A stretch of DNA of 34,633 nucleotides from positions 1-34,633 of the forward strand of contig CALATR010000452.1 in the NCBI GenBank assembly GCA_937891875.1. Direction: 5' to 3'. Numbering within the stretch: the first letter of the stretch is position 1; every line of letters starts with the position of its first letter. Both the position numbers and the translations under genes were made by a program. The notes below the pieces were generated by a model. The model saw only the letters and a list, made by a program, of their open reading frames with translations, was not told where the DNA came from and made no database searches. Positions 8,158-17,772 of this stretch are shown here, piece after piece. This DNA is from an uncultured Pseudomonadota bacterium (lineage in GTDB: Bacteria > Myxococcota_A > UBA796 > GCA-2862545).

Positions 8158-9453
8158 ATGCTCGACGTGCGTGGCCTGGTGCTCGGTGTGTGCCTGGGGC
8201 TGACCCTCGGAATCGGAGGTCCGGCCCGCGCGGGTGGGCGGACGCAGGAGGCGTTCGCCCGCGAGGCGCTGGCGGCGCTGCGAGACGGGGGCCTCGACTG
8301 CGCCCACGACGCGCAGGACTTCACCATCCGCTGTGACAACGGCCAGGTGACCTTCCTGCAGAACAGCTTCGAGCGCTGGGAGGCGGCCGGCAACAAGGCC
8401 GAGCGCAAGGCGATCGTCGAGCGGCTGGTCTCCCTCGTGACGCACCCGCCCTCGCCGCTGCCCGACACGTGGGAGGAGGCGGCGCCCCACGTCCGGCTGC
8501 GGATCCGGCCGCCCCACTGGGACCTGGCGATGGAGCAGGCGGCTCGTCAAGCCGGCTCGACCACGCCCACTCCGGCCACGCCGGGTCGTCCCCTGGCGGG
8601 CACCGTGATCGTGCACATCGTCTACGACCTGCCGGACGCGATCGCCATGGTGCCCCCGTCGAAGCTCGAGGCGTGGGGGGTCGACTTCGACGCCGCCATC
8701 GACCAGGCGCTGGTGAACGTCCGCGCCGCCTGGCCGAAGCCGTTCACCGAGTTCGCCCCCGGCATCTACGCCGCCCAGGTCGGCGACGACTACGACAGCG
8801 CCCGCATGCTGATGATCCCCGAGGTGCAGGCGCTCCGGCTGGCTCCGCCCATCCTGGCCCTGCCGATCACCCGCAACCACCTCTACCTCGCCAGTGAGAC
8901 CGATCCGGCCGCGGTGGCACGGCTGCTGGAGCTGGCGCAGGCGGGTCCCTCGATCCCCGGCGGGTTCGACAACCTCGCGCCCCTGGTCCTGCGGGACGGA
9001 CAGTGGCACGCGTGGGAGCCCGGACCGGGCATCGCCGACCGGGCCGGGTGGGCCGATCTCCTCGTGCGCAACCGCGGCACCTGGTACGCCGAGGCGAAGC
9101 GGGTCCTCGAGGCGCGGTTCGCCGCCGAGGAGCGCGACATCTTCGTCGGCAGCTTCGGCGCCGTGGAGCTGGAGGAGGGGCACCCCCGGTCGTACACCAC
9201 CTGGACGCCGGCCCACGCCTGGATCCCGCGGACGGAGGTCGTGGCGGTGGTGAGGCAGGTGCAGGGCGGTGACGACGATCGGGTGCTGCTTGTGCCCTGG
9301 TCGGCGATCGAGGCCCACGCCTCGGAGTTCATCACGCCTGTTCCTGGCGTTCATCCAGCCTATTTCGAGCATCGGGGCCCGGCTTCGTCCGAGGTGTTCG
9401 AGCGCCTCGTGCCCTTCGATCTGCTGAAGCCCGCCACGGAGACGGAGCCGTAG
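8158..9453 (+). CDS. Secreted DUF1444-like protein
   Basis: Signal peptide MLDVRGLVLGVCLGLTLGIGGPARAGG. Body resembles the DUF1444 family from memory. ATG at 8158 follows GGGGGGCGA. Confidence 0.6.
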   Translation: MLDVRGLVLGVCLGLTLGIGGPARAGGRTQEAFAREALAALRDGGLDCAHDAQDFTIRCDNGQVTFLQNSFERWEAAGNKAERKAIVERLVSLVTHPPSPLPDTWEEAAPHVRLRIRPPHWDLAMEQAARQAGSTTPTPATPGRPLAGTVIVHIVYDLPDAIAMVPPSKLEAWGVDFDAAIDQALVNVRAAWPKPFTEFAPGIYAAQVGDDYDSARMLMIPEVQALRLAPPILALPITRNHLYLASETDPAAVARLLELAQAGPSIPGGFDNLAPLVLRDGQWHAWEPGPGIADRAGWADLLVRNRGTWYAEAKRVLEARFAAEERDIFVGSFGAVELEEGHPRSYTTWTPAHAWIPRTEVVAVVRQVQGGDDDRVLLVPWSAIEAHASEFITPVPGVHPAYFEHRGPASSEVFERLVPFDLLKPATETEP

Positions 9454-9466
9454 CCGTCCTGGTCGC

Positions 9467-10573
9467 TCACAGCGCCGCCAGGAACCTCCCGACCAGGTTC
9501 AGGTGTGCCCGCTCGTGCCGCCACTGCGCGGTCGAGGACTCACCCCACCACGGGTTGGCGGTCACGACGACCACCAGGTCCAGCTCGCGGACCAGGAAGA
9601 TGAAGTTGCCGCCGTGGCCCCACGCGAAGTCGACGTGGTGCTCGCCCGCGGTCGCCGCCCACCACAGGTAGCCGTACTCCCAGTCGTCGAAGGTCGGGCC
9701 CGGCGTCAGCGCCGGCTCGGGGTCGGTCGACCAGGGCTGCAGCGAGTCCTCGACCCACGACTCGGGCAGGAGCTGCTGGTCCCCGAAGGCGCCGTCGTCC
9801 AGGTAGAGCTGACCGAAGCGCGCCATGTCCCGGGCCGTGAACTCGATGTCGCCCATGCCGATGTAGTAGCCGTCGACGTCCTGGGTCCAGCCGTGGAGCT
9901 CCACGCCCAGCGGATCGAACAGCAGGCGGTCGCCGAGGGTCCGCAGGTCTTCGTCGCAGGAGCGCGCGACCGACTTGCCCAGCCAGTGCGTGCCGAAGTT
10001 GCTGTAGTGGTGGACCTGGCCTGGGTCGGCCTCGAGGGGGACCTCGGCGATCAGGTGGTCCAGATCGCCCGTCCAGACCTGCTCCCAGACCTCGGGGTGG
10101 GCCTCCTCCCAGGGGAAGCCGGACCGCATCTGGAGCAGGTGGCGCAGGGTGATGTCGTGCTTGCGGGAGTCGTCGACGTCCTCGGCGATGTCGGGGAAGA
10201 AGTCGAGCATCGGCTGGTCCAGCGACGGCAGGCACCCATCCTGAAGGGCGGCCCCGACGATCGCCGACAGGTAGCTCTTGGTCACCGACGCCCGCTTGCC
10301 GTGCTCGTCGATGGCGCCCTCGTTGAAGTAGCGCTCGGCCACGAGGCGCCCGTTCTTGACGACCAGCAGGCCGTACAGCTCGTCGCGGCGGGAGGCCTCG
10401 CAGTACAGGTCGAGGACGGCGTCTTCATCGAGACCCTCGGCGGCCGGGGTCGAGACCTCCCAGTCATCCCGCTCGACCGGCCGGAAGTCTGCCGCCTCGA
10501 CCGCACAGCAGCCCGACATGCAGGCCGAGATGAGAACGGACAGCGTGATGGTAGGGAGCAGGCGGATGGTCAT
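9467..10573 (-). CDS. Beta-lactamase-family (class C-like) serine hydrolase
   Basis: SVTKSYLSAIVGAALQDG (SxxK), YSNFGTHWLG (YxN), WGHGGNFIFLV near the C-terminus. N-terminal signal MTIRLLPTITLSVLISACMSGC. Confidence 0.8.
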   Translation of the reverse strand: MTIRLLPTITLSVLISACMSGCCAVEAADFRPVERDDWEVSTPAAEGLDEDAVLDLYCEASRRDELYGLLVVKNGRLVAERYFNEGAIDEHGKRASVTKSYLSAIVGAALQDGCLPSLDQPMLDFFPDIAEDVDDSRKHDITLRHLLQMRSGFPWEEAHPEVWEQVWTGDLDHLIAEVPLEADPGQVHHYSNFGTHWLGKSVARSCDEDLRTLGDRLLFDPLGVELHGWTQDVDGYYIGMGDIEFTARDMARFGQLYLDDGAFGDQQLLPESWVEDSLQPWSTDPEPALTPGPTFDDWEYGYLWWAATAGEHHVDFAWGHGGNFIFLVRELDLVVVVTANPWWGESSTAQWRHERAHLNLVGRFLAAL

Positions 10574-10638
10574 GGTACCGGGCCTAACCCGCGCGCGACG
10601 CCGTGGGGATCTGCCCACGACCTCGGCCCCCGTGCGCC

Positions 10639-11769
10639 TCACGGCTTCGCCGTCACCCCACCCGGTCGCCGGTTCCCCTGGCTCGCCTGCCCCCGAGCCA
10701 GCCGCTCGCGCAGGCTGTTCGCGAGCCGCACCGCGTCCCAGACCTTCTCGACCAGCGCGGCGTCGCTGAACGAGCGTACGTCCACGACGATGCGCTGGGC
10801 GTCGACGGTCGAGCCCGGGTTGCCGTGCACCACCGCGAGCAGGTCCTCGCGCACGCCGTCCTGGGCGACCAGATCCTGCAGCACCGCGAGGGGGGCGCCG
10901 GTCGCGGTCACCATGCGGTCGAGGATGGGATCTCCCAGCTCGCAGCTGCCCTTCTCGAGGTGGAGGTCCGGGGGCAGGCCAGGCGGGAGCTGGGCCGTGA
11001 TCCGGGTACGGCCGCGACGCGGATCGCCGAGGACCTCGATGGGCACGCCGTCGAGCTGGCCGCTGATCCGGTAGAGCTGGCCCTGCTCCACCAGCTCGAG
11101 GCCGGGCAGGTCGCGGAGCGCGGCCCAGGGCTGCACCCGCGCGGCGGTGAGGTCGTCGGCGAGGAGGACCGTGCGGTCGATCAGCTCGTCGAGGCCGATG
11201 GTCAGGCTCTCCTTGACCACGAGGGTGACCCAGCCCTCCCGCACGCCGTCGTGGGCGGTGTCGACCGCGTGGGCCAGCTCCATGGCGGCAGGCTGGGCCA
11301 TCCAGCTGCGCAGGTCCTCGGGGGTGCGGCCGCGCAGGCGCAGGCGGTAGTCCAGCTTGGGGATGCCGACCTCGATGTCCTGGCCGCCGACCATCTTCGC
11401 GAGCGTGGCCTCGACGCCCTCCCGACCGACGATCGCGCCCGCGGGCAGGGCCACCGGCGGCCGGACGCGCACCCGGGTCCAGGTGGTCTTGTGCTTGCCG
11501 CCGGTCTGGAACATGTCGACCAGCACCTCGTGCTTGCCCACCGGTCCGCGCAGGGACGGCCACTCCTTCCAGGTCTTCTTGCGGAACACCAGGCCGCGCC
11601 GATCACCGACCTTCTTCCAGTGTTCCCGGAGCGTGCGCATGCGCGACTGCTGGTGGGTCAGCGCCATGACCACCCCGCCCACACCGATGATCAGGAACGT
11701 GCCGAAGAAGAGCATCGGCACGAGCGCGCTCACCAGACCTACGACCATCGGGGCAAAGACCTCCACCAC
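10639..11769 (-). CDS. Membrane-anchored hypothetical protein
   Basis: N-terminal hydrophobic segments (MVVGLVSALVPMLFFGTFLIIGVGGVVMAL), then a soluble region. Start is GTG, with an in-frame alternative GTG at 11766. Confidence 0.6.
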   Translation of the reverse strand: MVEVFAPMVVGLVSALVPMLFFGTFLIIGVGGVVMALTHQQSRMRTLREHWKKVGDRRGLVFRKKTWKEWPSLRGPVGKHEVLVDMFQTGGKHKTTWTRVRVRPPVALPAGAIVGREGVEATLAKMVGGQDIEVGIPKLDYRLRLRGRTPEDLRSWMAQPAAMELAHAVDTAHDGVREGWVTLVVKESLTIGLDELIDRTVLLADDLTAARVQPWAALRDLPGLELVEQGQLYRISGQLDGVPIEVLGDPRRGRTRITAQLPPGLPPDLHLEKGSCELGDPILDRMVTATGAPLAVLQDLVAQDGVREDLLAVVHGNPGSTVDAQRIVVDVRSFSDAALVEKVWDAVRLANSLRERLARGQASQGNRRPGGVTAKP

Positions 11770-11869
11770 ACCCTCCTGGCGGGAGTGTAGACACGTTCCC
11801 CCCGACGGCGACCGAGGTCGTAGTGCGAGGGCGAAGCTCGCGCAGCACGAACGCGCAACGGGGAGCGTC

Positions 11870-13336
11870 CTACCTCCCGCTGCCGTCGACGAAGATCAGC
11901 AGCCCGTCGCGCTGGTGCACGTCCGCAGGCGTAGCGGGGATCAGCCAGTCATCGAAGCCGTCTTGGTCGACGTCGTCGAAGGCAACCGCACCGGAGGGCG
12001 CGAAGGCCTTGAACCACAGCTGGGGGGTGCGCTCGAGGTCGGTTCCGTCGATGGGGCCCAGGTACACGGAAGGTCCGCCGTGGCTGCCCGGCGGCACCAG
12101 CAGGTCGAGCACCCCGTCGCCGTTGACGTCGTGGGAGCCAGGGTACATGCACGACCCGTCGGGGGTGTCCAGCAGCTGGCGGGGCGACTCCCCGGCGACG
12201 AGCGGCCCCGCGAAGAAGCCCACAGTGCCTGGGTTGGCGATGCAGAGGTCGTCGTGGCCATCGCCGTCCACGTCCGGGAGCGTGGAGATGGTCGCACCGG
12301 CGCGGACCGCGACCGACGGCACGTGCAGCTCTCCGCGGAGCTCCACCGGCAGCACGACCTCCCTCGCGAAGCCGGTGTCGTCGTCGATCACGTAGGCGAC
12401 CAGGTCGTCGCCCGGACCGCCGATGGCGTCGTCGAGCGGGCGACTCACGCCGACGGTCCCGGTGAGCACGACGTCGGGAGCGGGGACGTCCTCGACCTCA
12501 CGGGCGAACGGGCCCAGCCACACGCCGTGGGCGCCCCCCGGTTGCAGGGCCACGAGGTCGTGCACGCCGTCGTCATCGACGTCGAGGGAGAAGTTGACGT
12601 ACACCGCGTCCCCCAGCGGGTTGGTCCTCTCGGGGGCGGCCGCGGCGAGCGGGCCCCACACCACGGAGATCCCGCCGAACGTCGACTGCACCACCAGGTC
12701 GACATGTCCGTCACCATCGAGATCACCGACCGACATGACCTGACCGGGGAGGCTCCACAACACCGGCCCGAACTCGGGGCCGGGACCCAGGCGCAGGGTC
12801 GTCTGGTCGACGCCGTGGAGCAGGTCCACGTGTCCGTCACCGTCGATGTCGACGAGGCGGATCCGCGTGCCGCGCTGGCCGGTGAGCGCGAGCTGGAACG
12901 GCCCCTCGATCGCGCCCTTCAGCTCGCACCGGCCGTCGTCGGGCAGGCAGTCGTTGTCGACTCCGTCCAGGCAGATCTCAGGGGCTCCGGGGAAGATGCT
13001 CGGGTCGTCGTCGTCGCAGTCTCCGGAGGCCACCACGAAGCCCGCCGGGGAGGTGCAGGCGGTGGCGGTGTGCTCCCCGCCGAAGCCGTCGTCGTCGCCG
13101 TCGTAGTGCCACGTGGTCAGGTCGACCGCGTCCTCGTCGATCTCCCCGTCGCAGTCGTCGTCGGTGCCGTTGCAGCGCTCGTCCGCGCCGGGGAAGACGT
13201 CCGGATCGGAGTCGTCGCAGTCGACGGTGGCCGGCGAGCCATCCTGGTCGGCATCGAGGCGATCGCTGGTGTCCGTGGGCGACGGGGTGCAGGCGGCACA
13301 CAGCACGCTGATCATCACGGCGCTGGTCGGTCGCAT
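11870..13336 (-). CDS. MopE-like / FG-GAP repeat putative metal-binding lipoprotein
   Basis: DADQDGSPATVDCDDSDPDVFPGADERCNGTDDDCDGEIDEDAV motif plus repeated VDIDGDGHVDLL / GDLDGDGHVDLVV / PDVDGDGHDDLCI repeats. Lipobox SVLCAAC. Confidence 0.8.
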   Translation of the reverse strand: MRPTSAVMISVLCAACTPSPTDTSDRLDADQDGSPATVDCDDSDPDVFPGADERCNGTDDDCDGEIDEDAVDLTTWHYDGDDDGFGGEHTATACTSPAGFVVASGDCDDDDPSIFPGAPEICLDGVDNDCLPDDGRCELKGAIEGPFQLALTGQRGTRIRLVDIDGDGHVDLLHGVDQTTLRLGPGPEFGPVLWSLPGQVMSVGDLDGDGHVDLVVQSTFGGISVVWGPLAAAAPERTNPLGDAVYVNFSLDVDDDGVHDLVALQPGGAHGVWLGPFAREVEDVPAPDVVLTGTVGVSRPLDDAIGGPGDDLVAYVIDDDTGFAREVVLPVELRGELHVPSVAVRAGATISTLPDVDGDGHDDLCIANPGTVGFFAGPLVAGESPRQLLDTPDGSCMYPGSHDVNGDGVLDLLVPPGSHGGPSVYLGPIDGTDLERTPQLWFKAFAPSGAVAFDDVDQDGFDDWLIPATPADVHQRDGLLIFVDGSGR

Positions 13337-13420
13337 CACTCCCCCTGTTTCACTGTACCCGCCAGACGACGGAGTGGCGGGATCGTGGAACGAGGGTTCC
13401 CACTCGTGCACCGTGAACGC

Positions 13421-14953
13421 TCACTCGAACGGGTCGAGGATCTCCACCACGTCCAGGTCGAACTCCGAGGCTTCGCCGGCGGGGGCCTTGGGAGGCGCCT
13501 CGGGCACGCGCGCCGGCTCCTCCGCCGACAAGGCCGACACCGGGGGCTCGGGAGTGGGGGTCTCGGCGGGGACCTCCGCCACGCCTTGGGGCTGGCGCGG
13601 GCGGGGGCGGACCCGGGCTCGCGGTCGGGCGGTCGGCGTCGTGGTCAGGGTGACGGCGTGGGTCCCGTCCCGGGTCACGGCGTAGGGGAGGTCCTCGTAG
13701 CCGACCGCCCGCAGGACCAGGTCTCTCGTGCCGACGAACTCGAGGTCGCACGGCGTGGTGCACAGCACCTCGTCGCCATCGAACACGGCAGCACCCGACG
13801 GCGTCGACTGAAGCGTCACCTTGCGCGTCTCGGGGGCGGCCGCTTCGACCTCCACCGTGGTGGGCTCGTCCGGTGGCGCGGGCGTCGCGACCGGATCGGC
13901 CGCCAGGCTCTCCGGTGCGTCGCCCTGGCCGAGGGTGCTGGCGAAGAGGACCGCTCCACCGATCAGGAGCAGCAGCAGGACCAGCACCGCTCCACCCGCG
14001 ACCAGGGCGAGGCGGCGGGGCGCCCGAGCTACGGCGCGAGGCTCGTCGTCGTCCAGCGCGAAGCTGACCAGGGCGTCGTGGAACTCCTTGGCGCTGGCGA
14101 AGCGCTCCTTGGGCTTCTTCGCGAGGCCCTGGCGCAAGATCCGTCGAAGTACAGGGGGAAACTCCGAGAAGCTCGGGATGTCCTCCGTGATGTGCATCGA
14201 CATGGTCGCGACCGAGGTGGAGCCCTTGTAGACGGTGTGGCCGGTCAGCACGCGGACCAGCAGGCACGTCGCGGCGTAGATGTCCGTCTGCGGGGTGGGC
14301 TCTGCGCCCAGGAGCTGCTCCGGGGCCATGTAGGCGGGGGTTCCGAGGATCAGCCCGGCCTGGGTCTCGAGCTCCATCGAGTCGTCGAGCCGCTTGGCGA
14401 GGCCGAAGTCGACGACCTTCACCCGGTGGTCGTCGGTGACGAGCACGTTCGACGGCTTGAGATCCCGGTGCACGATCCCCTGGGCGTGGGCGGCGTCCAG
14501 CGCGTCCAGCACCTGACAGACCAGGTCCAGCGCCTGCTCCAGCGGCAGCGTCTCGCCGCGGCAGACCAGCTCGGACAGCGCCTTGCCGGGCACGTACTCC
14601 ATCGCGATGTAGTGCATGACCTCCTGGGAGACCGGGTGGTGCCACTCGCCATAGTCGTAGACGACCGCGATGTTCGGGTGGGCGAGCCGCGCCGCGCTGG
14701 CCGCCTCCCGGATGAAGCGATCGGTCGGACCGAGGCTGCCGCCGCCCTCGGAGGCCTCGTCGGGCAGGACCAGATCCGCGCGTGGATCGAGGATCTTCAG
14801 CGCGACCTTGCGTCCCAGCGGGACCTGCTCGGCCTCGAAGACCGCCCCCATGGACCCCCGGGCGATGGGGCGGATCAGCTGGTAGCGGCCCGCGATCGGG
14901 GCAGCCGCCAGCTCGTCGAACCGCTCGAACATGGTCTGGGACATGGCCAACAC
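13421..14953 (-). CDS. Ser/Thr protein kinase with TM helix and periplasmic PEGA-like domain
   Basis: YQLIRPIARGSMGAVFEAE, VALKIL, IVHRDLKPSNVLV, VVDFGLAKRL, GTPAYMAPEQ; TM LALVAGGAVLVLLLLLIGGAVLFA; PEGA-like VTLQSTPSGAAVFDGDEVLCTTPCDLEF. GTG start overlaps the upstream stop (TAGTG); ATG at 14944 is an alternative. Confidence 0.9.
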   Translation of the reverse strand: MLAMSQTMFERFDELAAAPIAGRYQLIRPIARGSMGAVFEAEQVPLGRKVALKILDPRADLVLPDEASEGGGSLGPTDRFIREAASAARLAHPNIAVVYDYGEWHHPVSQEVMHYIAMEYVPGKALSELVCRGETLPLEQALDLVCQVLDALDAAHAQGIVHRDLKPSNVLVTDDHRVKVVDFGLAKRLDDSMELETQAGLILGTPAYMAPEQLLGAEPTPQTDIYAATCLLVRVLTGHTVYKGSTSVATMSMHITEDIPSFSEFPPVLRRILRQGLAKKPKERFASAKEFHDALVSFALDDDEPRAVARAPRRLALVAGGAVLVLLLLLIGGAVLFASTLGQGDAPESLAADPVATPAPPDEPTTVEVEAAAPETRKVTLQSTPSGAAVFDGDEVLCTTPCDLEFVGTRDLVLRAVGYEDLPYAVTRDGTHAVTLTTTPTARPRARVRPRPRQPQGVAEVPAETPTPEPPVSALSAEEPARVPEAPPKAPAGEASEFDLDVVEILDPFE

Positions 14954-16485
14954 TACTGGGGGTTGAGATCGTTGAGTCTGGAGTAGTCCACGTAGGTGCA
15001 GCCGACGTCGATGATCGAGCCGTACACGGAGTCGGAGCCGTCATGGTCGTCCGGCGAGAAGGACAACACCTCGCCGACGTTCACCGAGAAGGACGGGTCT
15101 TCGAGGGTGGCGACCAGGGTGTCGACCGAGAGATCGTCGCCGGTGGCCAGCACGGCCTCCACCCAGGCCCGCCCCGCGATCCAGCCCTCGAAGGACACGA
15201 AGCCCGGGTCCAGGTTGGGGTCGTACGCCTCGAGGTCCTGGCGGTACTGGACCGCACCTGCGCTGCCCCCCGTCGGGAACGGGACGACCTGCGAGACGAT
15301 CACGGGCTGGCGACCGTCGGCGCCCTGGCAGTACTTGGCGGCATTGCTGTTGCGCAGGTTGGCTGCCAGCTGATCGCCGACGGGCGAGATGGAGGTGATC
15401 ACCACCTGGGCCTGCTGGAGCTGGCTCTTCACGGTCGCGGGTGTGTCGGCCCACTCCTGCGCGCTCACGCCGGGAGGGGGCTTGCCCTGCTCGATGTCGG
15501 CCAGGCCGTCGATGACCTCCTTCACGAAGGGCGTGGCGGCGGAGGCGACCGGGACCATCGCCACGCCGATGCGGACCTGACCCGACTCCGGGATGTCGGG
15601 CTTGAGTCGCTCCAGGCCCAGGAGCCAGCGGAAGAAGTAGTCGGACGCGATGCTGGTGTCGGTATTGGTGGCCCGGTAGCTGGCGAGCGCGATGTCCGCG
15701 TTGTCCTGGCCTGCCTCCCGCAGCGCGTCCCGGATGCCCAGGAAGCCGCTCAGGCCGTAGGGGTCGAGATCGTCCTCGGCGGTGGCGCCGATGTCGGTGA
15801 GTCCGTTGGTCTCGATGGTCAGCGCCGACTGCGCGAATACGAAGACGTTGTCCGGGGCGATCTGCGTCACAACAGGTGTGCGATGTAGCAGGTAGCGCCC
15901 GATGGCCTCACCCTCGAGGCGGTAGCTGGCGCGGGTGTTGAACACGACCCGGTCCGGCGGCGTGGCCCGCAGGTGCTCGGCGCCGCTGTAGGTGCCGAAG
16001 AGCGGCACCTGATTGGAGTTGATGACCGGGAGCATGGCGGAGGTCGTGGGCGAGCCCATGCCGCCGAGCACGGCGAAGTGCGACCGACCCTCGTTCACGC
16101 CGTCGCCGTCGAGCACGGACCGCAGGTTGGAGACGCTGATCTGGGGGTCGTAGGCGTCGTCGAGGGTGTCGTGCAGGAACTGACGAGCGGAGGGATTGTC
16201 CCGATTGTGCGCCTGCAGTGCTGCGAGCACGCCGTCGCGCATGCCGCCGCCGAGGTCCTGCAAGGAGCCCGTCACATCGGCGATACCCACGGTCCGGACC
16301 GCTCCGGCGCTCACGCCGTCGACGAAGTCCTCGTTGCCGAGGGCGCAGTAGCCGTCGACGTCACAGGTGGCTCCGGCGCCGAAGACGTTCGCGCACTGGT
16401 CTGAGGACTCGCAGGGCGTGGGCTGGAACAGGGTGGGGCTGCAACCGAGTGCCAAGACGGGAAGAAGGAGGTTCAACCTTTGCAT
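14953..16485 (-). CDS. ABC-type branched-chain amino-acid-like substrate-binding lipoprotein
   Basis: MQRLNLLLPVLALGCSPT lipobox; Cys-rich CESSDQCANVFGAGATCDVDGYCA; Peripla_BP_6-like VGIADVTGSLQDLGGGMRDGVLAALQAHN ... VPLFGTYSGAEHLRATPPDRVVFNTRASYRLEGEAIGRYLL. Confidence 0.75.
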   Translation of the reverse strand: MQRLNLLLPVLALGCSPTLFQPTPCESSDQCANVFGAGATCDVDGYCALGNEDFVDGVSAGAVRTVGIADVTGSLQDLGGGMRDGVLAALQAHNRDNPSARQFLHDTLDDAYDPQISVSNLRSVLDGDGVNEGRSHFAVLGGMGSPTTSAMLPVINSNQVPLFGTYSGAEHLRATPPDRVVFNTRASYRLEGEAIGRYLLHRTPVVTQIAPDNVFVFAQSALTIETNGLTDIGATAEDDLDPYGLSGFLGIRDALREAGQDNADIALASYRATNTDTSIASDYFFRWLLGLERLKPDIPESGQVRIGVAMVPVASAATPFVKEVIDGLADIEQGKPPPGVSAQEWADTPATVKSQLQQAQVVITSISPVGDQLAANLRNSNAAKYCQGADGRQPVIVSQVVPFPTGGSAGAVQYRQDLEAYDPNLDPGFVSFEGWIAGRAWVEAVLATGDDLSVDTLVATLEDPSFSVNVGEVLSFSPDDHDGSDSVYGSIIDVGCTYVDYSRLNDLNPQ

Positions 16486-16556
16486 GTGGGCTCCGAAACG
16501 GCTCCTCTCCCCGGCGCCGCGCCCGTGCGCGACGGCGGTGGGAGACCAGGTCGCAA

Positions 16557-17309
16557 TCAGAAGTGGGTGGAAAAGGTGGCGTGATTCAGTCCGACGCGGA
16601 TCGACGCGGCGCGCTTGCCGCTACCAGCGACGACCAGCACGGTGCCGGTTCCGAGGAGCGCGGCGCCGGAGATGAGGGCGATGTCCGCTCCCAGGGCGAG
16701 CCCTCGGGCAGACTCGATGTCCTGTTGGGCAGTCTTGAGGCACAGGCCTCCCAGGCAGTCGTTCTGCGCACGGCCCGACGCGGACCCGGCCAGTCCGGCG
16801 AGCACGCCACCGGTGGCCAGCCCCGCCGCGCCGACTCCGATCAGGGCGAGGCCAGCGACCTTGGCGCTTCGCTTGCGCGGCGCCGCCGGTGTGGACGGCC
16901 CGGCCGGCTCTGCGGAAGGATCCAGCGTCAGCTCGGCCGTCTCGGCCTCGCGCTCGATCTGCGCCTCGAGGTTGCGCAGCCTGCGCTGCAGCGTCTCCTG
17001 GTCGTCGATATCGCCGAGTGCCCGGTACAGGTTCAGGGCCTCCAGCGCCTTGGCGTATTCCCCGGCTCGCTCGTACGCGCTGGCGATGTTGAACAGGAGC
17101 TTCGGTTCCTCGGTCAGCTCGTAGGCCCTTTCCCAGGCCGCGACGGCGGCCATGTAGTTCCCCTCGTCGAACAACACCTTGCCGTTGTTGAACAACGCCA
17201 CCGCACGGTCTCGGGCGGCCTCGGACGGCGCGGCTTCGGACGCCGGCTCAGCCGGGCTCTCTTGCGCACTCGAGACATCGGTCAGAAACAAGAGGATGGC
17301 CAAGAACAT
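16557..17309 (-). CDS. TPR-repeat protein with C-terminal hydrophobic segments
   Basis: Start at MFLAILLFLTDVSSAQ (17309). ALFNNGKVLFDEGNYMAAVAAWERAYELTEEPKLLFNIASAYERAGEYAKALEALNLY. Two hydrophobic Gly/Ala-rich segments near the C-terminus. Confidence 0.75.
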   Translation of the reverse strand: MFLAILLFLTDVSSAQESPAEPASEAAPSEAARDRAVALFNNGKVLFDEGNYMAAVAAWERAYELTEEPKLLFNIASAYERAGEYAKALEALNLYRALGDIDDQETLQRRLRNLEAQIEREAETAELTLDPSAEPAGPSTPAAPRKRSAKVAGLALIGVGAAGLATGGVLAGLAGSASGRAQNDCLGGLCLKTAQQDIESARGLALGADIALISGAALLGTGTVLVVAGSGKRAASIRVGLNHATFSTHF

Positions 17310-17772
17310 GGATGGCTGCCTGTCGGGGGGGAGGTGTGCGAACCCGTTTGGAAGCAACATCTCGTTGCGGGGGCAGAACGGGCGCGGACACATTGCCGAA
17401 CGAGACGTCGCAAGTCGAGGGTGCACCCTCCGATTTCCTCTTTCTTCCGGATTGCTTGGTGAACGAGGGGCGGAAATCCGGCCTTGAACCGAGCCGGAAG
17501 ATTTCCATTACGCACGTATGTAGATAAGGACGCGCATCGTGCATCCGGGTACTGACCTGAGGTCCCGACCGTGCGTCCTGGCCCGCCCTTCGAAGCGGCG
17601 GGCCCCGGCCGCCTTGCCCCGGGTTGCCCTCGCAGGCGCGCGGCGCGGTTTTCGGTGTGGGCGGCCGGCGATGGGCGAGCCGAGTGTGCAGGATGGCACA
17701 GGCCCGAGGTCCAGCGGACGCCTCCCGGCTGGTGTTCGTGGGGGGGGGCGACCGCGGTGAGCCGACCTCACG

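Noticed and set aside
6222-9372. 748-aa and 473-aa minus-strand ORFs
   Set aside because: Antisense shadows of the DUF1552 and DUF1444-like genes.
11357-14986. 1209-aa plus-strand ORF
   Set aside because: Antisense across three well-supported minus-strand genes. Val/Asp/His/Arg-rich shadow composition with no domain pattern; typical of GC-rich mirror frames.
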